The notes below the pieces were generated by a model. That model did not search any database. It saw only the letters and a program-made list of their open reading frames with translations, and was not told the DNA's origin. Positions 11,775 through 12,227 of a stretch of DNA of 12,227 nucleotides are shown here, in pieces; the first letter of the stretch is position 1, and each line of letters starts with the position of its first letter. The position numbers were made by a program, and so were the translations under genes. This stretch comes from Brevundimonas sp. Lineage in GTDB: Bacteria > Pseudomonadota > Alphaproteobacteria > Caulobacterales > Caulobacteraceae. Location of the stretch: the NCBI GenBank assembly GCA_015234495.1, contig JADGMZ010000341.1, positions 1-12,227 on the forward strand. The letters run 5' to 3'.

Positions 11775-12128
11775 TCAGCCGCAGCGCACCTGTTCGACGA
11801 TGCCGGTCTGGTCGTTGAAGAAGATGTTCAGGCGATGGGGCGCGAAATCCTCGGTGACCGGGCAGGTGGTGCAGGTCACCCGGCGATTGACCACATCCAC
11901 AGGAACGGGGATTTCGGTCTTCGGTTTCCCGACCAGCCACTGCATCTCGCCGGCGCGGCACAGATCGGTGGTCGGGCTGACCACCCGGACGCCCACCGGC
12001 TGGGACATCTGGGCGCGTTCGACGGTGCGGGGGGCGGTCGCATCGGTGGCCGGCGTCTCGCAGCCGGCGAGGGCCAGCAGGCCGATCAGGCCGCCTTTTC
12101 CCAGCGCCCCTCGGGCGACTGCTTCCAA
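11775..12128 (-). CDS. I78-like lipoprotein with CTTCP motif (array gene 1 of 4), start uncertain
   Basis: The domain is clear, the start is not. The frame contains lipobox LALAGC, a 30-residue linker, a Cys (TDLC), QWLVGKPKTEIP, then VTCTTCPVTEDFAPHRLNIFF and a final RCG. No ATG or GTG lies close upstream of the lipobox. The chosen TTG at 12128 gives 117 aa with a normal lipoprotein signal (R6, K11, hydrophobic 14-22, C23); Cys are then C57, C86, C89 and C116. It overlaps the end of holC by 43 bp and has no good SD. A CTG at 12089 overlapping the holC stop as CTGA, like the other NTGA junctions here, is an alternative, but would leave the signal peptide without a positive charge. The open frame extends further, to 12224, as a shadow of holC. 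Confidence 0.65.
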   Translation of the reverse strand: MEAVARGALGKGGLIGLLALAGCETPATDATAPRTVERAQMSQPVGVRVVSPTTDLCRAGEMQWLVGKPKTEIPVPVDVVNRRVTCTTCPVTEDFAPHRLNIFFNDQTGIVEQVRCG

Positions 12129-12227
12129 TAGGCCAGGTTGGCGCCGGCGTCCTTCAGCGTCTTCCAGCGCACGCGGGCCGCGGCCACCGCCGCCTCGTCC
12201 CGGCCGTCGAAGATGATGAAGCATCGG
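12086..12227 (-). CDS. holC: DNA polymerase III chi subunit, C-terminal part (cut by window edge)
   Basis: Only the last 46 codons are present; the start lies beyond 12227. The visible sequence begins RCFIIFDGRDEAAVAAAR, continues WKTLKDAGANLAYWKQ and ends SPEGRWEKAA before TGA at 12088-12086. The FDGRDE strand-helix followed by YWKQ and the charged tail is what I recall of the C-terminus of HolC in Caulobacterales. Chi links the clamp loader (through psi, where present) to single-strand-binding protein at the replication fork. The four I78-like genes follow it on the same strand with overlap, so they are probably co-transcribed. In E. coli holC lies directly after pepA in the same direction; here the two face each other. 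Confidence 0.82.
   Translation of the reverse strand, partial: RCFIIFDGRDEAAVAAARVRWKTLKDAGANLAYWKQSPEGRWEKAA

Overview
The window is GC-rich, gene-dense chromosomal DNA from an alphaproteobacterium, most likely of the order Caulobacterales (Brevundimonas, Caulobacter or Phenylobacterium type). This rests on the gene order lptF-lptG-lptD-surA-pdxA-ksgA, the C-terminal sequence of HolC, and several dispersed repeat types. The genus is an inference. No rRNA, tRNA, CRISPR array or intact transposon is visible.

Layout from left to right. (1) 1-303: a 24-codon micro-ORF on the plus strand with an unusually long Shine-Dalgarno match, ended by a perfect 15-bp-stem terminator. After it come two inverted copies of a hairpin-forming dispersed repeat. 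(2) 304-836: a minus-strand gene for a small host-attachment/baeRF-like protein, behind a textbook FNR/FixK box with a correctly spaced -10. (3) 837-9062: a minus-strand block in transcription order lptF, lptG, lptD, surA, pdxA, ksgA. Stop/start overlaps (ATGA, GTGA) join lptF-lptG and surA-pdxA. The block couples export and outer-membrane insertion of lipopolysaccharide (LptF/LptG permease, LptD translocon, SurA chaperone for the LptD barrel) to pyridoxal-phosphate synthesis (PdxA) and 16S rRNA dimethylation (KsgA). Between pdxA and ksgA lies an inverted pair of heptamer-repeat arrays, one of which supplies the last codons of pdxA. (4) 9194-10669: pepA, leucyl aminopeptidase, divergent from lptF and closed by a strong terminator. 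(5) 10730-10855: imperfect repeats and a hairpin in the gap where pepA meets the next minus-strand block. (6) 10855-12227: the 3' end of holC (DNA polymerase III chi, cut by the window edge) followed on the minus strand by four tandem small lipoprotein genes, all resembling peptidase-inhibitor family I78. Three of the four carry an added CTTCP (CxxC) motif at a fixed distance from the C-terminal cysteine.

The most unusual part is the four-gene I78-like array. Its genes overlap or nearly touch, and two appear to use non-ATG starts. It sits between pepA and holC, which in E. coli are adjacent and co-directional but here face each other. Also worth a second look are the FNR/FixK promoter of the host-attachment gene, the micro-ORF at the left edge, and the inverted heptamer arrays.
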